The position numbers and the translations under genes are program-made. Under the pieces are notes generated by a model. That model was not told where the DNA came from. It ran no database searches and was given only the letters and a program-made list of their open reading frames with translations. A stretch of 64,000 bases of DNA, taken from Xanthobacteraceae bacterium (GTDB lineage Bacteria; Pseudomonadota; Alphaproteobacteria; Rhizobiales; Xanthobacteraceae). The DNA is taken from NCBI GenBank assembly GCA_029239875.1, contig JARBUD010000014.1, positions 1 through 64,000 of the forward strand. Direction: 5' to 3'. Positions within the stretch are counted from its first letter, which is position 1. The number at the start of each line of letters is the position of its first letter. Below, piece by piece: positions 34,325-42,789 of this stretch.

Positions 34325-36397
34325 ATGCAGCCTGCCGCCTATCTCGACAAGCTGAACCCGCAGCAGCGGCGGGCGGTCGAGCACGGCATCGCCGGCCCCG
34401 GCGACGTCACCGGCGGGCCGCTGCTGGTCATTGCCGGCGCCGGCTCGGGCAAGACCAACACGCTCGCCCACCGCGTCGCCCACCTCATCGTCAACGGCGC
34501 CGATCCGCGCCGCATCATGCTGCTGACCTTCTCGCGCCGCGCCGCCGCCGAGATGACGCGAAGGGTCGAGCGCATCGCCGCCCATGTGCTCGGGCCGAAT
34601 GCCGCCGTGCTCACGGAAGGGCTGACCTTCGCCGGCACCTTCCACGGCGTCGGCGCGCGGCTCCTGCGCGACTATGCGGTGCAGATCGGCCTCGACCCGA
34701 ACTTCACCATCCATGACCGCGAGGACAGCGCCGACCTCATCAACCTCGTGCGCCACGAACTCGGCTTCTCCAGGACCGAGAAGCGCTTTCCCGCCAAGGG
34801 CACGCTGATCGCCATCTATTCCCGCGCGGTGAATGCCGAGCAGCCGCTGGAGGAGGTGATCGGCCGCGCCTTCCCGTGGTGTGCGGGCTGGAACACCGAG
34901 CTGAAGGCGCTGTTCGCCGCCTATGTCGAGGCCAAGCAGCGCCAGAACGTGCTCGATTACGACGACCTGCTGCTCTACTGGGCGCAGATGGTGGGCGAGC
35001 CCTCGATCGCCGCCGACCTCGCCGGGCGCTTCGACCACGTGCTGATCGACGAATATCAGGACACCAACCGGCTGCAGGCCTCGATCCTGCTCGGGCTGAA
35101 GCCGGACGGGCGCGGCCTCACCGTGGTCGGCGACGACGCGCAGTCGATCTATTCCTTCCGCGCCGCGACGGTGCGCAACATCCTCGATTTTCCCGGACAT
35201 TTCAGTCCCCGCGCGGACACCATCATGCTGGAGCAGAACTACCGCTCCAGCCAGCCGATCCTCGCCGCCGCCAATGCGGTGATCGACTTCGCCGCCGAGC
35301 GCTACGCCAAGAATCTGTGGTCTGACCGCGCCTCCACCGAGCGCCCCATTCTCGTCAGCGTGCGCGACGAGATCGAGCAGGCGAACTTCGTCGCCACCCG
35401 CATCCTCGAAAACCGCGAGGACGGCATCGCGCTGAAATCGCAGGCGGTGCTGTTCCGCGCCGCCCATCACTCGGGGCCACTGGAGGTGGAGCTCACCCGC
35501 CGCAACATCCCCTTCGTGAAGTTCGGCGGGCTGAAATTCCTCGATTCCGCCCATGTGAAGGACGTGCTGGCGGTGCTGCGCTTCGTCGAGAACCCGCGCG
35601 ACCGCGTCGCCGGCTTCCGTGTGCTGCGGCTGCTCGACGGCCTCGGCCCTGCCACCGCCGGGCGCGTGCTCGACGCGGTGGGCGAGGCTGGCGCGCTGGT
35701 GCCGGCGCTGGAGGGCTTCGCGCCCCCTGCCCGCACGGCGCAGGATTGGCCGGCCTTCCTCGCCATGATCAGCGAATTGAAGGGCAAGGCCGTCGGCTGG
35801 CCGGGCGAGCTCGACCTCGTGCGGCAATGGTACGAGCCGCTGCTGGAGCGCCTGCACGAGGACGCCGCCTCCCGCCAGGCAGACCTCGTGCAATTGGCGC
35901 AGATCGCCGGCGCCTATTCTTCGCGCGAACGCTTCCTCACCGAGCTGACGCTGGACCCGCCCGACGCCACCAGCGCCGAGGCCGGGCCGCCGCATCTCGA
36001 CGAGGACTATGTCATCCTCTCGACCATCCATTCCGCCAAGGGGCAGGAATGGAAGAAGGTCTTCGTGCTCAACGTGGTCGACGGCTGCATCCCCATCGAT
36101 CTCGGCGTCGGCACCAAGGACGAGATCGAGGAGGAGCGGCGCCTGCTCTACGTCGCCATGACGCGGGCGAAGGACAGCCTGCACCTGATGGTGCCGCAGC
36201 GTTTCTTCACCCACGGGCAGGCGGCGCGCGGCGACCGGCACGTCTATGCCGCGCGCACCCGCTTCATCCCGCCGACCATCCTGAACCGCTTCGCCGCCAC
36301 CACCTGGCCGCCGGCGCAGGCGTCAGGCGCCGGTGTAAAGGCGCCCGAGACGCCGCGCATCGACATCGGCGCCCGCATGCGCGCCATGTGGAAGTAA
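34325..36397 (+). CDS. UvrD/Rep-type superfamily 1 DNA helicase
   Basis: This 690-residue protein begins MQPAAYLDKLNPQQRRAV. SF1A motifs are present in order: Walker A AGAGSGKTNT (about 38-47), motif II DEYQDTN, motif III VGDDAQSIYSFRAA, QNYRSSQPIL, TIHSAKGQEWKKVFV and motif VI LYVAMTRAKDSLHL. It moves 3' to 5' on DNA with ATP. It is shorter than E. coli UvrD and ends soon after motif VI, which fits alphaproteobacterial UvrD-like helicases beside a separate main uvrD. Its repair or replication role is unassigned. Confidence 0.92.
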   Translation: MQPAAYLDKLNPQQRRAVEHGIAGPGDVTGGPLLVIAGAGSGKTNTLAHRVAHLIVNGADPRRIMLLTFSRRAAAEMTRRVERIAAHVLGPNAAVLTEGLTFAGTFHGVGARLLRDYAVQIGLDPNFTIHDREDSADLINLVRHELGFSRTEKRFPAKGTLIAIYSRAVNAEQPLEEVIGRAFPWCAGWNTELKALFAAYVEAKQRQNVLDYDDLLLYWAQMVGEPSIAADLAGRFDHVLIDEYQDTNRLQASILLGLKPDGRGLTVVGDDAQSIYSFRAATVRNILDFPGHFSPRADTIMLEQNYRSSQPILAAANAVIDFAAERYAKNLWSDRASTERPILVSVRDEIEQANFVATRILENREDGIALKSQAVLFRAAHHSGPLEVELTRRNIPFVKFGGLKFLDSAHVKDVLAVLRFVENPRDRVAGFRVLRLLDGLGPATAGRVLDAVGEAGALVPALEGFAPPARTAQDWPAFLAMISELKGKAVGWPGELDLVRQWYEPLLERLHEDAASRQADLVQLAQIAGAYSSRERFLTELTLDPPDATSAEAGPPHLDEDYVILSTIHSAKGQEWKKVFVLNVVDGCIPIDLGVGTKDEIEEERRLLYVAMTRAKDSLHLMVPQRFFTHGQAARGDRHVYAARTRFIPPTILNRFAATTWPPAQASGAGVKAPETPRIDIGARMRAMWK

Positions 36398-36413
36398 CGT
36401 AAGTCGGGCACGT

Positions 36414-36641
36414 TCAGCGGATGCGCACGCCGGGCCCGTATTCGCCGGGCGGCAGCAGCATGACGCCGGCATCCTCGAAGGTGCGGATGAGCAGGGTCTC
36501 GGTGCCGCGATGCAGCACGTGGCGGTGGCATTCGAAGTCGCGGACCGTGCTGCGCGAGACGCCGGCGCGTTCGGCCAGGTGCTCCTGCGTCCAGTTGAGC
36601 AGCCCGCGTGCGGCGCGGCATTGTTCTGGCGCCAATTCCAT
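36414..36641 (-). CDS. Small XRE-family HTH regulator
   Basis: This 75-residue protein has one Cro/CI-type helix-turn-helix: CRAARGLLNWTQEHLAERAGVSRSTVRDFE. The rest, ETLLIRTFEDAGVMLLPPGE, is the usual short C-terminal extension of single-domain XRE proteins. It ends 16 bp after the convergent helicase gene. It is divergent from the mrp operon, with a large nested dyad starting 7 bp before its start codon. Autoregulation and control of mrp are plausible but unproven. Confidence 0.88.
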   Translation of the reverse strand: MELAPEQCRAARGLLNWTQEHLAERAGVSRSTVRDFECHRHVLHRGTETLLIRTFEDAGVMLLPPGEYGPGVRIR

Positions 36642-36647
36642 CGTTTC

Positions 36648-36701
36648 TGCCTTGCGCTAGCTCGCCCAAATCAACCATAATGGGCGAAATCACGCAAGGC
36701 A
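36648..36701. promoter_or_regulatory. Symmetric nested inverted repeats between XRE gene and mrp operon
   Basis: Outer arms TGCCTTGCG (36648-36656) and CGCAAGGCA (36693-36701) are perfect 9-bp complements. Inner arms CGCCCA (36663-36668) and TGGGCG (36681-36686) are perfect 6-bp complements. Both sides are separated by exactly 6 bp, and the centre is 12 bp. The left arm overlaps the XRE ribosome binding site. This looks like an operator or a long hairpin. Confidence 0.65.
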
Positions 36702-36737
36702 CCGAGGAATCCGCCCGAAGGGAGGCACCCGCTACCT

Positions 36738-39647
36738 ATGTCCCACGAGACGCTCCTCCTCGTCGCACTGATCCTGCCCTTCGCAGGCAGCCTGCTGGCG
36801 GGGTTCCTGCCGACCCATGCGCGCAACGCCGCGGCGGTCCTGGCCGGGAGCGTGTCGGTGGCGGGCAGCGCCATCGTGGTGTGGCTCTACGCGAGCGTGG
36901 CGGATGACGGCCCGGTCCGGCTGTGGATCGACTGGCTGCCCACGCTGGGCCTCGACTTCACCCTGCGGCTCGACGGCCTCGCCTGGCTGTTCGCCATCCT
37001 GATCTTCGGCATCGGCGCGCTCGTCGTGCTCTATGCGCGCTACTACATGTCGCGCGAAGACCCCGTGCCGCGCTTCTTCTCCTTCCTGCTCGCCTTCATG
37101 GGCTCGATGGTCGGCATCGTGGTGTCCGGCAATCTCGTGCAGATGGTCTTCTTCTGGGAGCTGACCAGCCTCTTCTCCTTCCTGCTCATCGGCTACTGGC
37201 ACCACACGGCGGCAGCGCGCGACGGCGCGCGCATGGCGCTCACCGTCACCGCCACCGGCGGGCTGTGCCTCCTTGTCGGCGTGCTGCTGATCGGACGCAT
37301 CGTCGGCAGCTACGACGTCGACCAGATCCTCGCCTCCGGCGAATTGCTGCGCGACAGCGACCTCTACGTGCCGGCGCTGGTGCTGGTGCTACTCGGCGCC
37401 TTCACCAAGAGCGCGCAGTTCCCGTTCCATTTCTGGCTGCCGCACGCCATGGCGGCGCCGACCCCGGTCTCGGCCTATCTGCACTCGGCCACCATGGTGA
37501 AGGCCGGCATCTTCCTGATGATGCGGCTCTGGCCGGTCATGGCCGGCACCGACGCCTGGTTCTACACCGTCGTGCCGGCCGGACTGGTGACGCTGCTGCT
37601 CGGCGCCTTCGCCGCCATCTACCAGCAGGACCTGAAGGGGCTGCTCGCCTATTCCACCATCAGCCATCTCGGGCTGATCACCCTGCTGCTCGGCCTCGGC
37701 AGCCCGCTGGCGGCGGTGGCGGCGATCTTCCACACGCTGAACCACGCCATCTTCAAGGCGTCGCTGTTCATGGCGGCGGGCATCATCGACCACGAGACCG
37801 GCACGCGCGATCTGCGCAAGCTCTCCGGCCTCTACCGCTACATGCCCTTCACCGCCTCGCTCGCCATGGTCGCCGCCGCCGCCATGGCCGGCGTGCCGCT
37901 GCTCAACGGCTTCATTTCCAAGGAGATGTTCTTCGCCGAGGCGGTGGCCGACCATACCGGCTCGCTGCTCGACGACAGCCTGCCTTACTGGGCGACGCTG
38001 GCGGGCGTGTTCAGCGTCACCTATTCGCTGCGCTTCATCTTCGGCGTGTTCTTCGGCCCGCCGCCGGTCGGGCTCGCCCACCGCCCGCACGAGCCGGCGC
38101 ACTGGATGCGCTTCCCCATCGAGCTGCTGGTGCTGATCTGCCTGATGATCGGCATCGCGCCGGGCGTCACCGTCGGCCCGTTCCTCGCCACCGCGGTCAA
38201 GGGCACGCTGGATGGCACCGTCCCCTATTACAGCCTCGCGGTCTGGCACGGCTTCACCCTGCCGCTGCTGATGAGCTTCATCGCGCTGGCGGGCGGCGTG
38301 GCGCTCTATCTCGCTTTGCGCCGCTATCTCGACAGCGGCATAGAGGGCCCGCCGCTGCTGCGCGAGCTCAAGGGCCAGCGCATCTTCGAGAAGGTGCTGG
38401 TCACCCTGTCCTGGCAATGGGCGCGCGCGGCGGAAGCCACGCTCGGCACGCGGCGGCTGCAGGCGCAGATGCGCATCGTGGTGGCGCTGGCGGTGGTGGC
38501 GGCGCTCTCGCCCTTCATCGTCGGCGGGGCGGTCGGCACCGGCGGCCTGCCCGGGACGAGGGTGGCACCGGGCTTCGCCATCCTCTGGGCGATCGGCATC
38601 GCCTGCGCGCTCAGCGCCGCCTATCAGGCCAAATACCACCGCTTCGCCGCGCTGGTGCTGGTCGGCGGCTCCGGCCTCGTCACGTGCGTCACCTTCGTGT
38701 GGCTCTCGGCGCCGGACCTCGCGGTGACGCAGCTCCTCGTCGAGATCGTCACCACCGTGCTGCTGCTGCTCGGCCTGCGCTGGCTGCCCAAGCGGATCGA
38801 GAACGTCTACCCGAGCCGCCCGCCGCTGCCGGTGCTGCTGCGCCGCTACATCGACTTCGCCATCGCCTGCGGGCTGGGCGGGGTGATGGCCTTCCTGTCC
38901 TACTGCCTGATGACACGCCCGCTGCCGCAGAGCGTCTCCCGCTTCTTCGTCGAGAACGCCTATGCGGAAGGCGGCGGCACCAACATCGTCAACGTCATCC
39001 TGGTCGACTTCCGCGCCTTCGACACCATGGGCGAGATCGTGGTGCTGTGCCTCGCCGGGCTCACCGTCTTCGCGCTGCTGCGCCGCTTCCGTCCGGCGCC
39101 GGAAAGCATCGAGAGCCCGGAGCAGCAACGCATCCAGGATGCCTATGACGAGGCGGCGCCGGACCGGACGCTTGGCGACACGGTGACCGACTATATGCTC
39201 ATCCCCCGCCTCATCATGAACTGGCTGTTCCCGGTGATCGCGGTGATGGCGGTCTATCTGTTCATGCGCGGCCACGACCTGCCGGGCGGCGGCTTCGCGG
39301 CCGGCGTCACCCTCTCCATCGCCTTCATCGTCCAGTACATGGCGAGCGGCACCCGCTGGGTGGAGGACCATCTGCGCGTGCTGCCGCTGCGCTGGATGGG
39401 AGCGGGCCTGCTCATCTCGGCGGGCACGGGCGCCGGCTCCTTCTGGTTCGGCTACCCGTTCCTGACCTCGCATTTCCAGTATCTGGACATCCCCTTCATC
39501 GGGAAGGTGCCGGCGGCGAGCGCGCTGCTGTTCGACCTCGGCGTGTTCGCCCTGGTGGTCGGCGCCACGGTGCTGGTGCTCATCGCCCTCGCCCACCAGT
39601 CGCTGCGCTCCAACCGCGCGGCGCAGGCCGCGGAAGGGGGCGAATGA
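36738..39647 (+). CDS. mrpA: Mrp cation/proton antiporter subunit A fused with B (MrpAB/PhaAB)
   Basis: This 969-residue membrane protein is the fused A-B form. Residues 1-800 are MrpA: an NADH dehydrogenase subunit 5-like antiporter with AFTKSAQFPFHFWLPHAMAAPTPVSAYLHSATMVKAG. The last 150 residues are an MrpB domain (YLFMRGHDLPGGGFAAGV). Mrp complexes exchange cytoplasmic Na+ or K+ for protons and support pH and salt tolerance; the rhizobial version is called Pha. Its ATGA overlap with mrpC starts a chain of coupled genes. About twenty helices are expected. Confidence 0.96.
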   Translation: MSHETLLLVALILPFAGSLLAGFLPTHARNAAAVLAGSVSVAGSAIVVWLYASVADDGPVRLWIDWLPTLGLDFTLRLDGLAWLFAILIFGIGALVVLYARYYMSREDPVPRFFSFLLAFMGSMVGIVVSGNLVQMVFFWELTSLFSFLLIGYWHHTAAARDGARMALTVTATGGLCLLVGVLLIGRIVGSYDVDQILASGELLRDSDLYVPALVLVLLGAFTKSAQFPFHFWLPHAMAAPTPVSAYLHSATMVKAGIFLMMRLWPVMAGTDAWFYTVVPAGLVTLLLGAFAAIYQQDLKGLLAYSTISHLGLITLLLGLGSPLAAVAAIFHTLNHAIFKASLFMAAGIIDHETGTRDLRKLSGLYRYMPFTASLAMVAAAAMAGVPLLNGFISKEMFFAEAVADHTGSLLDDSLPYWATLAGVFSVTYSLRFIFGVFFGPPPVGLAHRPHEPAHWMRFPIELLVLICLMIGIAPGVTVGPFLATAVKGTLDGTVPYYSLAVWHGFTLPLLMSFIALAGGVALYLALRRYLDSGIEGPPLLRELKGQRIFEKVLVTLSWQWARAAEATLGTRRLQAQMRIVVALAVVAALSPFIVGGAVGTGGLPGTRVAPGFAILWAIGIACALSAAYQAKYHRFAALVLVGGSGLVTCVTFVWLSAPDLAVTQLLVEIVTTVLLLLGLRWLPKRIENVYPSRPPLPVLLRRYIDFAIACGLGGVMAFLSYCLMTRPLPQSVSRFFVENAYAEGGGTNIVNVILVDFRAFDTMGEIVVLCLAGLTVFALLRRFRPAPESIESPEQQRIQDAYDEAAPDRTLGDTVTDYMLIPRLIMNWLFPVIAVMAVYLFMRGHDLPGGGFAAGVTLSIAFIVQYMASGTRWVEDHLRVLPLRWMGAGLLISAGTGAGSFWFGYPFLTSHFQYLDIPFIGKVPAASALLFDLGVFALVVGATVLVLIALAHQSLRSNRAAQAAEGGE

Positions 39648-39988
39648 TGGAGATGATCCTCTCGATCGGCATCGGCGTCTTCGCCGCCTCGGGCGTGTGG
39701 CTGCTCCTGCGCCCGCGCACCTATCAGGTGATCATCGGCCTCTCGCTGATCTCCTACGCAGTCAACCTGTTCATCTTCAGCATGGGCCGCGTGCGCATCG
39801 ATGTGCCGCCGGTCCTCAAGTCGGGTGCGCCGGGGGATCCGGCGACCCTCGCCGACCCGATGCCGCAGGCCCTTGTGCTCACCGCCATCGTCATCGGCTT
39901 CGCCATGACGGCGCTGTTCCTCGTCGTGCTGCTTGCCGCGCGTGGGCGCACCGGCACCGACCATGTCGACGGAAGGGAGCCGGACTGA
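39644..39988 (+). CDS. mrpC: Mrp antiporter subunit C
   Basis: This 114-residue protein resembles NuoK, with three helices: MILSIGIGVFAASGVWLLL, VIIGLSLISYAVNLFIFSMG and LVLTAIVIGFAMTALFLVVLL. The segment DPMPQALVLTAIVIGFA is the MrpC/NuoK hallmark. It overlaps mrpA by 4 bp and mrpD by 1 bp (TGATG), consistent with coupled synthesis of membrane complex subunits. Confidence 0.95.
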   Translation: MMEMILSIGIGVFAASGVWLLLRPRTYQVIIGLSLISYAVNLFIFSMGRVRIDVPPVLKSGAPGDPATLADPMPQALVLTAIVIGFAMTALFLVVLLAARGRTGTDHVDGREPD

Positions 39989-41652
39989 TGGTCTCCCTCA
40001 TCCAGCACCTCGCCATCCTGCCGATCCTGCTGCCGCTGGCGGTGGGCGCCTTCATGCTGCTGTTCGACGAGCGCCGGCGCCTGTTCAAGATGGTGCTCAG
40101 CCTGGCGACCCTCGCCGCGCTGCTCGCCATCGCGCTCACCCTGGTGGTGCTGGTCGACATGCCGACCGGCGACCGCTGGTCGACCATCATCGTCTACCCG
40201 CTCGGCAACTGGCCGCCGCCCTTCGGCATCGTTCTGGTGGTCGACCGGCTCGCCGCGCTGATGCTGCTCATCACCACCCTGCTCGCCAGCGCCACGCTGC
40301 TCTTCGCCATGGCGCGCTGGCACAAGGCGGGGCCGCGCTTCTACACGCTGTTCCTGCTGCTGCTGACGGGGCTCAACGGCGCCTTCCTCACCGGCGACCT
40401 GTTCAACCTGTTCGTCTTCTTCGAGATCCTGCTCGCCGCCTCCTACGGGCTGGTGCTGCACGGCTCGGGCACGGCGCGGGTGCGCGCGGGGCTGCACTAC
40501 ATCCCGATCAACCTCGTCGCCTCCTCGTTCTTCCTGATCGGCGTCAGCCTGATCTACGGCGTCACCGGCACGCTCAACATGGCCGACCTCAGCCGGATGA
40601 TGCCGACGCTGGAGCCGCAGTCGCGCATGCTGTTCGAGGCGGGCGCGGCGGTGCTCGGCATCGCCTTCCTGGTCAAGGCCGGCATGTGGCCGCTCAGCTT
40701 CTGGCTGCCGACCACCTATGCCGCCGCCTGCGCGCCGATCGCCGCCATGTTCGCCATCATGACCAAGGTCGGCGTCTATGTGATCCTGCGCCTGTTCCTG
40801 CTGTGCTTCGGCGACGAGGCCGGCGCCTCCGCCGATTTCGGCGCCCTCTGGCTCTATTATGGCGGGCTCGCCACCATCGTCTTCGGCGTCATCGGCGTGC
40901 TCGCCTCGCAGTCGATGCAGCGGCTCGGCGGCTATGCGGTGCTGGTCTCCTCCGGCACGCTGCTCGCCGCCATCGGCACCGGCAACAGCGCGGTGATCTC
41001 CGGCGCGCTCTACTATCTCGTCACCTCCACCTTCGCCATCGGCGCCTATTTCCTGCTGGTCGAGCTGATCGAGCGCGGCCAGGCGGCCGGCGCCGACGTG
41101 CTCGCCGTGACGCTGGAGATCTTCGGCGACCCGGAGGAGGACATCGAGGACGAGGACGAGGAGGTCGGCGTCGCCATCCCCGCGACCATCGCCATACTGG
41201 GCGGCGCCTTCGTCGCCTGCACGGCGCTGCTCGCCGGCCTGCCGCCGCTGTCGGGCTTCATCGCCAAGTTCGCCATGCTCTCGGCGCTGATGAACGAGGC
41301 CGGCGACATCCCGATCTCGCACTGGGTCTTCGTCTTCGTGCTCATGGCCTCCGGCCTCGCCACGCTCATCGCCATGAGCCGCAACGGCATACGCACGCTG
41401 TGGGTGCCGACCGAGACCGAGATTCCGCGCGTGCGCGCCATCGAAGCGATCCCGGTCGGCGCGCTGCTGTTCCTGTGCGCGGCGATGACGGTCATGGGCG
41501 GGCCGGCCATGCGCTACATGGAGGCGACGGCGCAGATCCTCTACTGGCCGAGCGAATATTCGCGCGACGTGCTCGGCACCGCCTCGGCCGGCACGATCTC
41601 CGGCGCGCCCATCGCGCCCGTGCCCGCGTCCTCCCAGGGAGGCGCGCCATGA
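39988..41652 (+). CDS. mrpD: Mrp antiporter subunit D
   Basis: From MVSLIQHLAILPILLPL the protein has 554 residues and about fourteen helices. It is an NuoN/M-like antiporter with NLFVFFEILLAASYGLVLHG, AFLVKAGMWPLSFWLPTTYAAACAPIAAMFAIMTKVG and LPPLSGFIAKFAML. An acidic insert, EDIEDEDEE near residue 387, is in a loop and is unusual for the family. It overlaps mrpE by 4 bp. Confidence 0.95.
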   Translation: MVSLIQHLAILPILLPLAVGAFMLLFDERRRLFKMVLSLATLAALLAIALTLVVLVDMPTGDRWSTIIVYPLGNWPPPFGIVLVVDRLAALMLLITTLLASATLLFAMARWHKAGPRFYTLFLLLLTGLNGAFLTGDLFNLFVFFEILLAASYGLVLHGSGTARVRAGLHYIPINLVASSFFLIGVSLIYGVTGTLNMADLSRMMPTLEPQSRMLFEAGAAVLGIAFLVKAGMWPLSFWLPTTYAAACAPIAAMFAIMTKVGVYVILRLFLLCFGDEAGASADFGALWLYYGGLATIVFGVIGVLASQSMQRLGGYAVLVSSGTLLAAIGTGNSAVISGALYYLVTSTFAIGAYFLLVELIERGQAAGADVLAVTLEIFGDPEEDIEDEDEEVGVAIPATIAILGGAFVACTALLAGLPPLSGFIAKFAMLSALMNEAGDIPISHWVFVFVLMASGLATLIAMSRNGIRTLWVPTETEIPRVRAIEAIPVGALLFLCAAMTVMGGPAMRYMEATAQILYWPSEYSRDVLGTASAGTISGAPIAPVPASSQGGAP

Positions 41653-42146
41653 CCCTGCTCCGGCGCGTGCTGCCGCATCCCTTCCTGTTCCTGGCGCTGC
41701 TTGTGATGTGGCTCCTGATGACCCAGAGCCTGTCGCCGGGGCAGATCGTTCTCGGCGCGCTGGTCGCCTTCGGCGGCTGCTGGGCCATGGTGGCGCTCGA
41801 TCCCGAGCCGGCGCGCATCCGCCGGCCGCTCGCCATCGCCAGGCTGGCGGGACGGGTCTTCGTCGACGTGTTCCGCTCGAACGTGGCGGTCGGGCGCATC
41901 ATCCTCGGCAGCGACGAGCAGCGCGCCCATGCCGGCTTCATGAGCCTCAAGCTCGATCTCACCGACCGCTACGGCCTCGCCGTGCTCGCCATCGTGCTGA
42001 CCTGCACGCCCGGCACGCAGTGGGTGCATTACGATCCCACGCGCGGCATCCTCACCCTGCACGTGCTCGACCTCGTCGACGAGAAGCACTGGGTGCGCAC
42101 GATCAAGCAGCGCTACGAGACCCTGCTGATGGAGATCTTCGAATGA
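41649..42146 (+). CDS. mrpE: Mrp antiporter subunit E
   Basis: This 165-residue protein has two N-terminal helices (PHPFLFLALLVMWLLM and IVLGALVAFGGCWAMVAL), then the conserved soluble segment DRYGLAVLAIVLTCTPGTQW and LHVLDLVDEKHW. This is the MrpE layout. It overlaps mrpD and mrpF by 4 bp each. Confidence 0.94.
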   Translation: MTLLRRVLPHPFLFLALLVMWLLMTQSLSPGQIVLGALVAFGGCWAMVALDPEPARIRRPLAIARLAGRVFVDVFRSNVAVGRIILGSDEQRAHAGFMSLKLDLTDRYGLAVLAIVLTCTPGTQWVHYDPTRGILTLHVLDLVDEKHWVRTIKQRYETLLMEIFE

Positions 42147-42424
42147 GCGCGATGATCCTCGGCTGGTCGATCACGGCGGCGCAGGTGCTGCTGGGCTTCG
42201 CCATGGCCTGCGCGGCGCTGCGCTTCATCCGCGGCCCCCGCGCGCAGGACCGCATCATCGGCCTCGACACCTTCTATGTGAACGCCATGCTGATGCTGAT
42301 CACCATCGGCATCCGCAGCGGCGGGACGCTGTATTTCGAGGCGGCGCTGATCATCGGCCTGCTCGGCTTCGTCGGCACGGTGGCGCTCGCCAAGTTCCTC
42401 ATGCGCGGCGAGGTGATCGAATGA
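42143..42424 (+). CDS. mrpF: Mrp antiporter subunit F
   Basis: This 93-residue protein has three helices. The hallmark GPRAQDRIIGLDTFYVNAM with a conserved aspartate lies between helices 1 and 2, and YFEAALIIGLLGFVGTVALAKFL is helix 3. It overlaps its neighbours by 4 bp on each side. Confidence 0.94.
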   Translation: MSAMILGWSITAAQVLLGFAMACAALRFIRGPRAQDRIIGLDTFYVNAMLMLITIGIRSGGTLYFEAALIIGLLGFVGTVALAKFLMRGEVIE

Positions 42425-42783
42425 GCGCGGCTCCCGATCTGCCGCTGTGGGCGGCGCTGCTGGTCTCCTTCTTCATCGTCGGCGGCGCGCTGGTGACGCT
42501 GATCGGCTCGATCGGCCTGTGGCGGCTGCCGGACTTCTATGCCCGCCTGCACGCACCCTCGCTCGGCGCCACCCTCGGCACCGGCGCCATCCTCATCGGC
42601 TCGATGATCTGCTTCTCGGTGCTGCAGAGCCGGCCGCTGGTGCACGAGGTGCTGATCGCCATCTTCGTCACCATCACCACGCCGGTGACGCTGATGCTGC
42701 TCTCCCGCGCCTCGCTCTACCGCGACCGGGTGGAAGGCCGCACCGACGTGCCGGCCGAGGATCCCGAGCCGACCGAGCCGTGA
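42421..42783 (+). CDS. mrpG: Mrp antiporter subunit G
   Basis: This 120-residue protein has the MrpG pattern GGALVTLIGSIGLWRLPDFYARLHAPSLGATLGTG and a third helix, VLIAIFVTITTPVTLMLLSRASLY. It ends the seven-subunit operon and lies 6 bp from the convergent kinase gene. Confidence 0.94.
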   Translation: MSAAPDLPLWAALLVSFFIVGGALVTLIGSIGLWRLPDFYARLHAPSLGATLGTGAILIGSMICFSVLQSRPLVHEVLIAIFVTITTPVTLMLLSRASLYRDRVEGRTDVPAEDPEPTEP

Positions 42784-42789
42784 GGTCCC

